Counted from the stretch's first letter, positions 1-8,069 are shown. The stretch is DNA of 64,000 bases from Halomonas sp. 1513 (GCA_001971685.1 CP019326.1:62001-126000), one strand, 5' to 3'. Made by a program: numbers and translations. Notes: a model not told the origin generated them from the letters alone.

Positions 1-15
1 GCGGGTCACTCATGA
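1..15 (+). CDS. yqgE: 3' end of YqgE-like protein (partial)
   Basis: The first five codons read Ala-Gly-His-Ser-stop. E. coli YqgE ends in AGHA, and yqgE lies immediately upstream of ruvX in many gammaproteobacteria, so this is most likely the tail of yqgE cut by the window edge. Only four residues are visible, so the call rests on that tail and on synteny. Confidence 0.5.
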   Translation, partial: AGHS

Positions 16-31
16 GACTCGGGCGCGGCTG

Positions 32-472
32 ATGGGCAAGGCCGGTGAACGCCTGATCCTGGCCTTCGACTTCGGCACTCGGCGGATCGGCGTGGCGGTG
101 GGCAACGAGCTGCTGGCCAGCGCGCGCCAGCTCGAGCCGCTGAGTGCCCGCGACGGTATTCCCGACTGGGCGGTCGTCTCGCGGCTGGTCGACGAGTGGC
201 GCCCCGACCTGTTCGTGGTCGGGCTGCCGCTGACCCGCGACGGCGACGAGCAGGAGATGAGCGTGCGGGCGCGCAAATTCGGCAAGCGCCTGTTCGGTCG
301 CTACGGGGTTCCCTGCGAGATGGTCGACGAGCGTGGCTCGACCCGGGAGGCCAAGGCCATTGCCAAGGAGGCGGGGCACCGCGGCAATTACCGTGACGAC
401 AGCGTCGATGGGATTGCCGCGGTGCTGATCCTGGAGGGCTGGTTCGCCCGCCAGGAAGGATTACTCGGCTAG
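32..472 (+). CDS. ruvX: Putative pre-16S rRNA nuclease / Holliday junction resolvase YqgF (RuvX)
   Basis: 146 aa, the usual length for YqgF/RuvX. The N-terminus carries the RNase H-like motif AFDFGTRRIGVAVGN (residues 11-25), with the first catalytic Asp in DFG. A mid-protein VVGLPLTRDGDEQ and a C-terminal DDSVDGIAAVLIL supply the other conserved acidic positions. The family trims the 5' end of pre-16S rRNA and was earlier proposed to resolve Holliday junctions. It begins 17 bp after the putative yqgE stop, so the two are probably co-transcribed. Confidence 0.93.
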   Translation: MGKAGERLILAFDFGTRRIGVAVGNELLASARQLEPLSARDGIPDWAVVSRLVDEWRPDLFVVGLPLTRDGDEQEMSVRARKFGKRLFGRYGVPCEMVDERGSTREAKAIAKEAGHRGNYRDDSVDGIAAVLILEGWFARQEGLLG

Positions 473-1110
473 TCGCTGCCGACGCCGGTGTTCTGCTTGG
501 CGATATCGTCGGCGGTGATGCAGGTGTACTTCTCGATGAAGAACGCCAGGGTCGCCGGATGGCTGAAGCGCTCCTCGAACTGCTCGACCTCGCCGCCGTG
601 CTCGCGGCGCACCCGCACGCTGTAGTGGTTGCCCTCACGGCCCACGGTGACGCTGGCCTTGCGCTTGTCGTTGACGTTCTCCGCGCTCAGCGGTGACTGG
701 CGCTTGAGCAGCGTCTCGAGCGTCTTGCCGCCCTCGACGTCCTCCTCGGAGGCCCACAGCGCCTGGTCACGGTTGCCGTAGTGGAACAGGATCACCACCA
801 GCAGGGCCGAGAATACCGCGCTGATCAGCATCCAGGTGATGTCGGTCTTCGACAGGCCCGCGGTCAGTACCATGACCACCTGCAGCACCACGGCAATCGC
901 CAGTATTCCCGCCAGCGGCCGCCAGATCCGCGGGTTCATGAAACCGCGTCCCAGGGTATAGCCCCACAGGCCGACCACGGCCAGTGCGCCAATGCCAAGC
1001 TGTACGATCGACACGGCCGAGCCGCCGCCCATCAGCAGCGCCAAGGCGCCGATGGCAATCAGCAGGCTATAGAAGGCTCCCAGTGAGAGGTAGGCGGTGT
1101 GCATGTTCAT
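469..1110 (-). CDS. Hypothetical multi-pass inner-membrane protein
   Basis: About 213 aa from the ATG at 1110; the frame is open to 1188, but a GAGGAG lies 11 nt before the 1110 ATG and the first hydrophobic segment starts right after it. About four hydrophobic segments fill the first half (AYLSLGAFYSLLIAIGALAL, LGIGALAVVGLWGY, LAGILAIAVVLQVVMVL, MLISAVFSALLVVILF). A polar C-terminal half with many charged residues follows. It converges with ruvX, overlapping by 4 bp. No known family is recognised. The clear topology supports a real gene of unknown function. Confidence 0.6.
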   Translation of the reverse strand: MNMHTAYLSLGAFYSLLIAIGALALLMGGGSAVSIVQLGIGALAVVGLWGYTLGRGFMNPRIWRPLAGILAIAVVLQVVMVLTAGLSKTDITWMLISAVFSALLVVILFHYGNRDQALWASEEDVEGGKTLETLLKRQSPLSAENVNDKRKASVTVGREGNHYSVRVRREHGGEVEQFEERFSHPATLAFFIEKYTCITADDIAKQNTGVGSD

Positions 1111-1218
1111 GGGCGATATGACTCCTCGACAGTACGCATGATTGTTGTTGGTGGACGATGCCAGGCCGATATTCGCAGTCTCGCACATTCCACGGCGTTC
1201 GGCAGCCTATCCCATCGG

Positions 1219-2247
1219 CTAGGATACGGCGTCGTCGACCCCCACCCGTTCAGGCACGAACCAGCGCACCGGGCGCAGGTCCTGCTCGATCAGGTCCTCG
1301 ACCTGCAGCAGGGTGGCGAAGATTGCCATGCGTACCGGTATGCCGTTGTCGGTCTGGCGGAAGATCGCCAGACGCGGGTCGCCGTTGAGGTCAACGTCCA
1401 GGTCGTTGGCCTCGGCACGACTGTCGCGGGGCAGCGGGTGCATGACGATGGTGTCGCGGCCACAGCGCGTGTCCATGAAGGTACGGTCGACGCTGAAGTC
1501 CCGCGACAGGCTGAAGCCCTCGCTCATCTCGGCGGTGAAGCGCTCCTTCTGAATCCGCGTGGTGTAGACCACGTCCACGTCGGCATAGTCGTCGGCCAGG
1601 CTCTCGCGCTGCTCGACCCGGTGCCCGCGGGAGGTGACCAGGTCGATCAGGTGACTCGGCATCTCCAGTCCCGGCGGCGCCACCAGGGTGATGCGCATGG
1701 GGTCGTAGAGCGACAGCAGCTTGATCAGCGAGTGCACGGTGCGGCCGTACTTGAGGTCGCCGGTCAGCAGCACATGGGCACCGGCCAGCGGCTTGCCGAG
1801 GCGCGCGAACTCCTTGTCGATGGTATAGAAGTCGAGCAGCGCCTGGCTGGGGTGCTCGCCGGGGCCGTCGCCACCGTTGATCACCGGCACATGGGTGGCG
1901 GCGGCGAACTCGGCCACCGAGCCCTGGTCGGGGTGGCGCATGACGATGGCGTCGCAGTAGCCGCTCATCACTCGGCTGGTGTCGTAGAGCGACTCGCCCT
2001 TGGCCATCGACGAGAAGGTGAAGCCGGTGGTGTCGCAGACGCTACCCCCCAGGCGGCAGAAGGCGGCATTGAAGCTGACCCGGGTACGGGTGCTGGCCTC
2101 GAAGAACAGGTTGCCGAGCACCGCGCCCTCCAGTACCCGAGTGACCTGGCGGCGCTGGGCAATGGGTTCCATGCGCGCGGCGACCCGCAGCAGGTGATCG
2201 ACGCGGTCACGGGAGAGAGAATCGACGGACAGCAGGTGGGGACTCAT
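1219..2247 (-). CDS. pyrB: Aspartate carbamoyltransferase catalytic chain
   Basis: 342 aa. It condenses carbamoyl phosphate with L-aspartate, the committed step of pyrimidine synthesis. The carbamoyl-phosphate motif FFEASTRTRVSF (about residues 48-59) is intact, followed by the E. coli-like loop SMAKGESLYDTSRV, DAIVMRHPDQG, GDLKYGRTVHSL and the Arg/Gln loop RIQKERF, then HPLPR. This is closer to the E. coli-type catalytic chain than to the Pseudomonas-type chain that pairs with a pyrC-like partner. No pyrI regulatory chain lies next to it here. The ATG at 2247 is the only sensible start. Confidence 0.93.
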   Translation of the reverse strand: MSPHLLSVDSLSRDRVDHLLRVAARMEPIAQRRQVTRVLEGAVLGNLFFEASTRTRVSFNAAFCRLGGSVCDTTGFTFSSMAKGESLYDTSRVMSGYCDAIVMRHPDQGSVAEFAAATHVPVINGGDGPGEHPSQALLDFYTIDKEFARLGKPLAGAHVLLTGDLKYGRTVHSLIKLLSLYDPMRITLVAPPGLEMPSHLIDLVTSRGHRVEQRESLADDYADVDVVYTTRIQKERFTAEMSEGFSLSRDFSVDRTFMDTRCGRDTIVMHPLPRDSRAEANDLDVDLNGDPRLAIFRQTDNGIPVRMAIFATLLQVEDLIEQDLRPVRWFVPERVGVDDAVS

Positions 2248-2324
2248 CGCGGGCCTCGCAGTGCGGCAGAAAACTGGTGCTCAGTGTACCCGCGAACGCG
2301 TGGTACGGCACGAGCCCGCGGCGA

Positions 2325-3158
2325 TCAATACTCGTCGGCGCTGGGCAGGCGGCCGCCCAGCTGGGTGGTGATCTCGCGGGCGGCGCGGCTGACCAGGCCG
2401 CCGAGCTCGGCGAGCCGCGATTCGGGAATCCGCGCCACCGGCCCCGAGACCGAGATGGCGCCCAGCGGATTGCCCTGCTCGTCGTGGATCGAGGCGGCCA
2501 CGCAGTGCAGGCCCACGGCGTGCTCCTCGCGGTCGCAGGCGTAGCCCTGGCGGCGAATCTCGGCCATGCCCTGGCGCAGCCGTGCGGGGGTGTCGATGGT
2601 GTTGTCGGTGACCTTGGGCAGCCCGCGGGCCTGCAGGATACGCTCGACCTCCTTCTCCGGCAGCCAGGCCAGCAGCGCCTTGCCGACGCCCGAGGCGTGC
2701 AGCGGCGCCCGCGAGCCGAGGCGGGTGATCATGCGCATCATCTGCGGCGACTCGCTCTGGGCCAGGAACACCGCCATGCCGTCGTCGCGGATGCCGAGGT
2801 TGGCCGATTCGCCGCTCTCGTCGGTGAGCCGCCGCAGATAGGGGCGGGCGGTGGCAACGAAGTCGCGGGACTCGAGGAAGGTGTTGCCGATCTGGAAGGT
2901 CTTGACGCCGATCTTCCATAGCCCCAGCTCGGCATCCTGGGTGATGAAGCCCTGCTTGTGCAGCGCCTGAAGCAGGCGATGAGTGGTGGAGGGCGCCAGG
3001 CCGACGATCTGGGCAATGTCGGACAGCGCCAGGCCCACCGGCGCCGCGGCCAGCCCCTCGAGGATATTCAGCCCGCGCACCAGCGACTGGCTGTGCCCGC
3101 CGCTGCTCTTGCCCGACCCGGCCGGCCGGCCTACCGCCTTGCGTTTGGTCTCGCTCAC
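2325..3158 (-). CDS. IclR-family transcriptional regulator (AllR-like candidate)
   Basis: About 277 aa from the GTG at 3158, which follows GGGGAG at 6 nt. The frame is open to an ATG at 3200, but that ATG lies inside a perfect palindrome (3178-3199) more likely to be operator. An N-terminal winged helix (SLVRGLNILEGLAAAPVGLALSDIAQIVGLAPSTTHRLLQAL) is followed by the IclR effector domain (SGVGKALLAWLP, GYACDREEHAVGLHCVAASI, ISVSGPVARI). IclR proteins such as AllR and GlxR repress allantoin and glyoxylate genes. The gene lies downstream of uraD at the edge of the purine cluster, so control of the glyoxylate branch is a reasonable inference. Confidence 0.85.
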   Translation of the reverse strand: MSETKRKAVGRPAGSGKSSGGHSQSLVRGLNILEGLAAAPVGLALSDIAQIVGLAPSTTHRLLQALHKQGFITQDAELGLWKIGVKTFQIGNTFLESRDFVATARPYLRRLTDESGESANLGIRDDGMAVFLAQSESPQMMRMITRLGSRAPLHASGVGKALLAWLPEKEVERILQARGLPKVTDNTIDTPARLRQGMAEIRRQGYACDREEHAVGLHCVAASIHDEQGNPLGAISVSGPVARIPESRLAELGGLVSRAAREITTQLGGRLPSADEY

Positions 3159-3177
3159 GCCTTGCTCCCCATCCCCG

Positions 3178-3199
3178 TGCACCAGTAATCGCTGGTGCA
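3178..3199. promoter_or_regulatory. Perfect palindrome upstream of iclR (candidate operator)
   Basis: TGCACCAG at 3178-3185 and its exact complement CTGGTGCA at 3192-3199 flank a 6-bp spacer. The centre lies about 30 bp upstream of the preferred GTG start of the IclR gene, a typical place for autoregulation. Confidence 0.5.
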
Positions 3200-3234
3200 T
3201 AGGATACACGCTCGCTGTCGAGCTGTCGTGTCGG

Positions 3235-3249
3235 CGGAAATCGATTCCA
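3235..3249. promoter_or_regulatory. Weak IclR-type box upstream of iclR
   Basis: CGGAAATCGATTCCA matches the E. coli IclR consensus TGGAAATNATTTCCA at 11 of 14 defined positions. It lies between uraD and iclR and is weaker than the boxes at 13453 and 16310. Confidence 0.25.
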
Positions 3250-3263
3250 TTCCGCTGCGGCAG

Positions 3264-3788
3264 CTAGTCCACGCGGCTCTCGAGCCTCAGCAGGGCAATG
3301 CGATTGATCTGCTCGACGGCGGTGCGCCGCTCCTTGGCGGGGTCGTTGTCGAGGCGGGTCTCGAAGGCGGCCAGGATATCGTGCCGGTCGTTGCCCTTGA
3401 CCGCCATCACGAACGGGAAGCCGAACTTGGTCTTGTAGGCGTCGTTGAGGCGCTCGAAGCGTGCCAACTCCTCCGGGCTGCACTGGTCGAGCCCAGCGCC
3501 GGCCTGCTCACGGGTCGAGTCGTCGGTCAGCTCGCCGGCCAGCGCCGCCTTGCCGGCCAGGTCGGGGTGGGCGCGGATCACCTCGAGCTGACGCTCGGCG
3601 CTGGCGCGGCTAAGTACCTCGCCCATCGCCGCGGCGAGGCCGGCGGGGCTGTCCTGTGCAGCGCTGAGGCCATCCTCCCAGGCCAGCTCGGCGACCCACG
3701 GCGAGTGCTCGTAGATGTCGCCATAGCTTGCCACGAAGGCGTGGCGGTCGAGTTGGCTGGGGCGAGGGGTCAGCAGGGAAATGCTCAT
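3264..3788 (-). CDS. uraD: 2-oxo-4-hydroxy-4-carboxy-5-ureidoimidazoline (OHCU) decarboxylase
   Basis: 174 aa from the ATG at 3788, which has AAGGAGG 8 nt upstream; the frame is open to 3839. It catalyses the third step of urate breakdown, OHCU to (S)-allantoin and CO2. Family signatures seen are the N-terminal FVASYGDIYEHSPWVAE, IRAHPDLAGKAALAGEL (with the catalytic His in AHPDL), and KFGFPFVMAVKG. It is divergent from uraH-puuD across a 150-bp control region containing a TTGTATACAA-like site, so urate oxidation genes on both strands are probably controlled together. Confidence 0.93.
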   Translation of the reverse strand: MSISLLTPRPSQLDRHAFVASYGDIYEHSPWVAELAWEDGLSAAQDSPAGLAAAMGEVLSRASAERQLEVIRAHPDLAGKAALAGELTDDSTREQAGAGLDQCSPEELARFERLNDAYKTKFGFPFVMAVKGNDRHDILAAFETRLDNDPAKERRTAVEQINRIALLRLESRVD

Positions 3789-3842
3789 GATGGCGGCCTC
3801 CTTGGGCGTGCTCGTCGGGTCAGGAATAATGCAATACACTTA

Positions 3843-3852
3843 CTGTATACAA
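3843..3852. promoter_or_regulatory. TTGTATACAA-like operator, uraD/uraH divergent region
   Basis: CTGTATACAA, core GTATAC at 3845-3850, between divergent uraD and uraH. It matches the general FadR/GntR half-site layout TnGTnnACnA apart from its first base. The same core recurs upstream of gntR, dctP, puuE and gcl. Confidence 0.55.
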
Positions 3853-3938
3853 AAAAACTTTGAAATGTACTCTATTAACGGCTAAAACTGTCTTCATAGG
3901 ATAGGGTCTAGCCACCTCACCAACAACAGGAGATCCCC

Positions 3939-4292
3939 ATGGGACGCTTGACGACGCATGTATTGGACACCTCTCTGGGTCGCCCCGGGCACGGCATTCG
4001 TATCGAGGTGTTTCGCCTCGAGGGCGAGCAGCGCACCCGCCTCGGTGAGGTGGTGACCAACGACGACGGCCGCTGCGATGCGCCGATCCTCGAGGGCGAC
4101 GCCTTCAGCGTGGGCGAATATGAACTGCTGTTCCACGCCGGCGAGTACCTGACCCGCCAGGGCGTGGCCGGCCGCGAACCGCGCTTTCTCGATCGCATCC
4201 CGCTGCGCTTCGGCGTCGCCGATGCCGGCGAGCACTACCACGTGCCGCTGCTGCTGTCGCCCTACAGCTACTCGACCTACCGCGGCAGCTGA
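3939..4292 (+). CDS. uraH: 5-hydroxyisourate hydrolase (transthyretin-related)
   Basis: 117 aa. It hydrolyses 5-hydroxyisourate to OHCU. The diagnostic features are an N-terminal [13 protein letters not shown], the central [12 protein letters not shown] and the C-terminal [19 protein letters not shown], where YRGS is the hallmark tetrapeptide end. The catalytic His residues in THVLD and HYHVP and the Arg in GIRIEVFRL are present. AGGAG precedes the ATG. No periplasmic signal is visible, so it is cytoplasmic. puuD follows 53 bp downstream, so the two probably form one operon. Confidence 0.95.
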   Translation: MGRLTTHVLDTSLGRPGHGIRIEVFRLEGEQRTRLGEVVTNDDGRCDAPILEGDAFSVGEYELLFHAGEYLTRQGVAGREPRFLDRIPLRFGVADAGEHYHVPLLLSPYSYSTYRGS

Positions 4293-4345
4293 GCGGCGAT
4301 ACCCTGACCCAGAGACGACACAACAACCACCGCGAGAGCTAGCGT

Positions 4346-5548
4346 ATGCAATCCTTTCTCCTGGAGTTCGCCAACTTGCTGCTGCGATGGCTACACGTCA
4401 TCGCCGCGATTGCCTGGATCGGCGAATCGATCTACTTCGTGATGCTGGACAACGGCCTGAAGAAGCCCAAGGCCGCCGAGGACCGCGACAAGGGCGTGTT
4501 CGGCGAGATGTGGGCGGTCCACGGCGGCGGCTTCTATCACAACCAGAAGTACGCCACGGCGCCGGCCAAGCTGCCCGATGACCTGCACTGGTCGTTCTGG
4601 AAGTCCTACGCCACCTGGCTGTCGGGCTTTGCGCTGTTCGTGCTGCTATATATGGCCAACCCAAGTTTCTACCTGGTCAATCCCGGCAGCAGCTGGGAGT
4701 GGGCCGCCAACCTCAGCGGTACGCAAGCCAATATCCTGGCGCTGGCCTTCCTGCTCGGCGGCTGGGTGGTCTACAACGAGATGTGCAAGCGCATCAGCCC
4801 CAACATGGAGCGCGATGGCCTGCTCAGCCTGGCCGTGGCGTTACTGATGGTGGTGGTGGCCTACCTGAGTACCCAGATGTTCTCGGGCCGTGCGGCCTTC
4901 CTGCTCACCGGTGCGGTAATGGCCACGGCGATGTCGGCCAACGTGTTCTTCTGGATCATCCCCGGTCAGCGGCGCATGGTCGCGGCGATGAAGGCCGGCG
5001 AGACCCCCAACCCGCTGGACGGCAAGCGCGGCAAGCAGCGCTCGGTGCACAACACCTACTTCACCCTGCCGGTGGTGCTGCTGATGATCAGCAACCACTA
5101 CTCGTTCGCCTATAACCATGATCAGGCCTGGGTGATCATGTCGCTGTTCATCTTCGCCGGGGCGCTGATCCGTCAGTTCTTCGTGCTGATGCACTCGGGC
5201 AAGATCCAGCCGGCCTACCCGGCCGCGGGTACCGCGCTGATCGCCTTGGCGATGTGGGTGGCCATGCCGGCCGGCCCCGGCGCGCCGGCCGCCGACGGTG
5301 ACGAGGGCACCTCGATGGAAGAGGTCACCACCATCATCGAGCAGCACTGCGTGCAGTGCCATGCGCGGAGCCCCAGCCATGCCAGCTTCTCCTCGGCGCC
5401 GGCCGGTGTCACCTACGACTCCGAGGACGAGATTCGTCGCCAGAGGAGTCAGATCCAGCAGGTGGTCGAGAGCGGCTACATGCCGCTCGGCAACATGACC
5501 AATATGACCGACGAGGAGCGTGAGGCGATCGCCGCCTGGCGCGACTGA
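4346..5548 (+). CDS. puuD: Membrane-bound urate oxidase with C-terminal cytochrome c domain
   Basis: 400 aa. PuuD proteins oxidise urate to 5-hydroxyisourate in the membrane and pass electrons through a fused cytochrome c, unlike soluble uricase or FAD-type HpxO. About eight hydrophobic segments occupy residues 1-310, with conserved WIGESIYFVMLD and VHGGGFYHNQKY near the N-terminus. One CxxCH haem site (CVQCH, about residues 336-340) lies in the C-terminal domain, with Met in GYMPLGNMTNMTDEER as likely axial ligand. The ribosome binding site is weak. This is the only urate-oxidising enzyme in the window. Confidence 0.92.
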   Translation: MQSFLLEFANLLLRWLHVIAAIAWIGESIYFVMLDNGLKKPKAAEDRDKGVFGEMWAVHGGGFYHNQKYATAPAKLPDDLHWSFWKSYATWLSGFALFVLLYMANPSFYLVNPGSSWEWAANLSGTQANILALAFLLGGWVVYNEMCKRISPNMERDGLLSLAVALLMVVVAYLSTQMFSGRAAFLLTGAVMATAMSANVFFWIIPGQRRMVAAMKAGETPNPLDGKRGKQRSVHNTYFTLPVVLLMISNHYSFAYNHDQAWVIMSLFIFAGALIRQFFVLMHSGKIQPAYPAAGTALIALAMWVAMPAGPGAPAADGDEGTSMEEVTTIIEQHCVQCHARSPSHASFSSAPAGVTYDSEDEIRRQRSQIQQVVESGYMPLGNMTNMTDEEREAIAAWRD

Positions 5549-5572
5549 CCGGCCAAGCCCCGCCCTTCATGC

Positions 5573-5601
5573 CTGCGGCCCGCCACCTCGGCGGGCCGCA
5601 G
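5573..5601 (+). terminator. Strong hairpin between puuD and gntR
   Basis: CTGCGGCCCGCC (5573-5584) pairs perfectly with GGCGGGCCGCAG (5590-5601) over a 5-nt loop. There is no T-run after it, so it may act with Rho or as a 3' stabiliser that separates uraH-puuD from the regulator. Confidence 0.5.
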
Positions 5602-5620
5602 TCGTATCCGCTGTCGCGAT

Positions 5621-5630
5621 GTGTATACAA
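5621..5630. promoter_or_regulatory. TTGTATACAA-like operator upstream of gntR
   Basis: GTGTATACAA, core GTATAC at 5623-5628, about 70 bp before the regulator's start. This is consistent with autoregulation by the GntR protein. Confidence 0.55.
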
Positions 5631-5699
5631 TGAACGCATGACCCGTGCAGCTGCCCCCGCTTCACGGCCCTGCGTCGACGACGAGGAGAGATGCCTATC

Positions 5700-6446
5700 A
5701 TGACCCAGCGACAGCCCGCCTCCACGGCGGCGCCCAGCGATGCCAAGCCACGCAAGCGCCTGGGCAAGAACGGCGACGGCGCCGAACGTCACGATGCGAT
5801 CTACCGTTCGATCAGCGATGCCATCATCGAGCACCGCCTGAAACCCGGTGCGCGGCTGCGCGAGGACGCCCTGTCGGAGGTGTTCGGGGTCAGCCGTACC
5901 GGCATCCGCAAGATCCTGCAGCGCCTGGCATTGGAGCAGCTGGTAACCCTGACCCCGCGTCGCGGGGCCAGCGTGACCCGCCCCACCGCCGAGGAAGCCA
6001 AGGACGTCTTCGATGCCCGCCAGATGGTCGAATGCGGTCTGATGTCGGATGTCGCCCGGGGCATCACGCCAGCAGATGTCGGCGAGCTGCGTGACATGGC
6101 GTGTCGCGAGCGCGAGGCACTGCGCGCCGGTGAACAGAGCACCGCGATCAAGCTCTCAGCGGCCTTCCACGAGCGTCTGGCGCAACTCTCGGGTAATGCC
6201 ACCCTGGCCGAGTTCGTGGGCAGGCTGTGCTCGCGCTCGTCGCTGATCCTCGCCGTTTACGGCAACCCCGGCCACCTGGGCTGCGAGTCCCACGACCATG
6301 ACGAGCTGATCCGCTTCCTCGAGGCGGGTGACGGCGAGCGTGCCGCGGCCTTTATGAGCCGCCACCTCAAGGCCATCGAGGCCTCGCTGTCGATCGTCGA
6401 GGAGGTCGAAGAGGTGCCTGACCTGCAGCGCATCTTTGGCGGTTGA
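5700..6446 (+). CDS. GntR-family regulator, FadR/FCD type (HpxS-like candidate)
   Basis: 248 aa from the ATG at 5700; another ATG at 5691 sits only 2 nt after GAGGAGAG and is less likely. An N-terminal winged helix (AIYRSISDAIIEHRLKPGAR, LSEVFGVSRTGIRKILQRL) precedes an all-helical FCD effector domain with the metal-site pattern (FHERLAQLSGN, HDHDELIRFLEAGD, SRHLKAIE). It lies inside the purine cluster, as hpxS does next to the allantoin racemase and allantoinase genes of Klebsiella. The repeated TTGTATACAA sites fit the operator form of this subfamily, so it is the natural candidate for cluster-wide control. Confidence 0.88.
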   Translation: MTQRQPASTAAPSDAKPRKRLGKNGDGAERHDAIYRSISDAIIEHRLKPGARLREDALSEVFGVSRTGIRKILQRLALEQLVTLTPRRGASVTRPTAEEAKDVFDARQMVECGLMSDVARGITPADVGELRDMACREREALRAGEQSTAIKLSAAFHERLAQLSGNATLAEFVGRLCSRSSLILAVYGNPGHLGCESHDHDELIRFLEAGDGERAAAFMSRHLKAIEASLSIVEEVEEVPDLQRIFGG

Positions 6447-6718
6447 AGTGCTGTGTGGTTTTATTTGTGTGAACAGGCCGCAGGCACTAGCTGACTTATT
6501 GGCTTGGTTTTGTTACGGGCTCAGCAGACCATTCGGCGGCGCTCATGACAGTGATAGGGGAGCTGGATATCGTATAGACCCTCCCAAAGCATTATAAATG
6601 CAGTATATCTACATAAGATAAAGACGATACGTGTTGATTTACGAGCATTGATGCTCTCTCCTCTCTCTTCTTTCCTCTCTACTCACAGCCTAGTTATGTA
6701 CTCAATAAATCAATAAAA

Positions 6719-6728
6719 TTGTATACAT
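6719..6728. promoter_or_regulatory. TTGTATACAT operator-like site
   Basis: TTGTATACAT with GTATAC at 6721-6726, nine of ten positions of TTGTATACAA. It lies in the dctP control region. Confidence 0.5.
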
Positions 6729-6879
6729 GAAAAGTGTGCTGCTGATTCCCGCGGCGCGCATAATGGCTCGCGATCTCTCATGCCAGCGTTGAAGAACGAG
6801 TAAAAGTGCCTGATATCATGGGGTTACCTCTGCGATGGGCTCGGAAGAGGTTGCGAGGTGGTGCATCGCCCTCCTTTTT

Positions 6880-6889
6880 TTGTATACGA
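6880..6889. promoter_or_regulatory. TTGTATACGA operator-like site
   Basis: GTATAC at 6882-6887 in TTTTTGTATACGAAAAA, about 110 bp before the dctP start. It is flanked by A/T runs and matches TTGTATACAA at nine of ten positions. Confidence 0.5.
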
Positions 6890-6923
6890 AAAATTGATTT
6901 TTGGTATTTTGGTGACTACCTTC

Positions 6924-6933
6924 AGGTATACGG
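6924..6933. promoter_or_regulatory. Weaker GTATAC site near dctP
   Basis: CAGGTATACGGG, core GTATAC at 6926-6931, 44 bp downstream of the 6882 core, which is about four helical turns and would suit cooperative binding. The flanks diverge from the consensus. Confidence 0.35.
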
Positions 6934-6998
6934 GATGGGGCTTAAGCTCCAATCGTGTCGCACTTACAACAATCACTCCAATGGCTAGGAGAATTATC

Positions 6999-8039
6999 AT
7001 GCGCCATTATTATCTACCCGTAGCCGCCACACTCATGGCTTCGCTTGTCGCAGTTTCGGCAGTAGCAGGGCCCACTTCTATTAGAGTACTAGGCCAACCG
7101 GTGGGCTCAGGGGCTATTCAGAATGATCTTGAACAGCCATTCTTTGAGAGCTTCTCTGATCGCACAGGGCTGAGTACTCAGATCAGTTACAGCCCGGTAG
7201 ATACTGCTGGTGTCAGCGATTCTGAGGGATTGCGCGTCCTACGTAACAACCTGTTTGGGATCGTATCGCTTCGCTTGTCGCAGATAAGTGGTGATGAGCC
7301 GACATTGCTGGGTTTCGATCTCGTTGGCCAAAATCCCACCTATGAAATAGCGCGTGAGAATGTTGATGCTTATATGCCGGTTGCTGATGAGCGACTGCAG
7401 GAGCGTTTCAACTCCAAGCTACTAGGCGTCTGGCCAGCGGGGCCTCAGGTGCTGTTCTGTGAGCCGGAAATCAGCAGCCTGGATGACCTGCAAGGCAAGC
7501 GTGTGCGGGTCTATGACAATATCCTAGGCAACTTCATCTCCAACCTCGGCGCGTCTGCAGTGCCGCTCTCATTCCCCGAGACCCAGCAGGGCATTGCCCG
7601 GGGGGTGGTCGACTGTGGGGTAACTGGCCCAAGTTCTGCCAATGCCGCCGGCTGGCCCGAGGTTACCAGCTATGTCTACCCACTTGCGGTTCAGATGGCC
7701 ATGAATGGCTATGCTATCAACTTGGATACCTGGAATCAGTTCTCTGAAGAGGAACAGGTTCAACTGAAGTCGGCTATTGAGGAGTTAGTGGACGAGATCT
7801 GGGCCTATTCCGAAGAACTGTACGAGGATGCATCGCGGTGCAATACCGGGGGCGAACCCTGCGAGAATGGCCGGTCCTATTCGCTGACCAGTATCGAGGT
7901 AACCGAGCAAGATTTGCAGCGTGTCAGCGAGGCCGTTGAGGCAATGTCGCTGCCTAATTTCACTGAGCTTTGTGATAATACCAATCCGAGCTGCTCGGAG
8001 GACTGGAAAGCCACCGTGGGTCGTAACCTTGGCCTGTGA
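6999..8039 (+). CDS. TRAP transporter solute-binding protein (DctP family)
   Basis: 346 aa from the ATG at 6999, preceded by AGGAG; the frame is open to 6858 but the secretory signal MRHYYLPVAATLMASLVAVSAVAG starts here. It is a periplasmic receptor of a TRAP transporter. The mid-protein LDDLQGKRVRVYDN and the DctP-type helix region ENVDAYMPVADERLQERF are typical. Extra cysteines near the C-terminus (CNTGGEPCENG, CDNTNPSC) could form disulfides. Codon use is more AT-rich than in the flanking purine genes. Position and operators suggest import of urate, allantoin or a relative, but the ligand is not proven. Confidence 0.85.
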   Translation: MRHYYLPVAATLMASLVAVSAVAGPTSIRVLGQPVGSGAIQNDLEQPFFESFSDRTGLSTQISYSPVDTAGVSDSEGLRVLRNNLFGIVSLRLSQISGDEPTLLGFDLVGQNPTYEIARENVDAYMPVADERLQERFNSKLLGVWPAGPQVLFCEPEISSLDDLQGKRVRVYDNILGNFISNLGASAVPLSFPETQQGIARGVVDCGVTGPSSANAAGWPEVTSYVYPLAVQMAMNGYAINLDTWNQFSEEEQVQLKSAIEELVDEIWAYSEELYEDASRCNTGGEPCENGRSYSLTSIEVTEQDLQRVSEAVEAMSLPNFTELCDNTNPSCSEDWKATVGRNLGL

Positions 8040-8046
8040 GCCACAC

Positions 8047-8069
8047 GGTCGGCAGCCTAACTGCCGGCC
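8047..8069 (+). terminator. Stem-loop between dctP and dctQ
   Basis: GGTCGGCAG (8047-8055) pairs with CTGCCGGCC (8061-8069), nine pairs including one G-U, with loop CCTAA. There is no T-run. It probably stabilises the dctP transcript or lowers read-through, so that more binding protein than membrane subunit is made. Confidence 0.5.

Larger units (their letters stand above)
6447..6998. other. 550-bp control region upstream of the TRAP operon
   Basis: No gene is seen. The stretch is AT-rich compared with its neighbours. It holds a pyrimidine-rich run near 6650-6690 and three GTATAC cores (6721, 6882, 6926), the last two 70-120 bp before dctP. The multiple sites suggest strong or cooperative control of the transporter. 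Confidence 0.5.

Noticed and set aside
1099..2544. 481-aa open frame on the + strand over pyrB
   Set aside because: It is antisense to a clear pyrB with all catalytic motifs; its translation is His/Val/Gly-rich with no domain, typical of the reverse strand of GC-rich genes.
3200..3209. Upstream ATG (3200) or TTG-like starts for the IclR gene
   Set aside because: They fall in or before the perfect palindrome and lack a ribosome binding site; GTG 3158 has GGGGAG at good spacing.
6649..6690. Pyrimidine-rich tract considered as a repeat or CRISPR-like array
   Set aside because: It has no unit length or spacer structure; simple CT-rich composition only. No CRISPR array, tRNA or rRNA was seen anywhere in the window.
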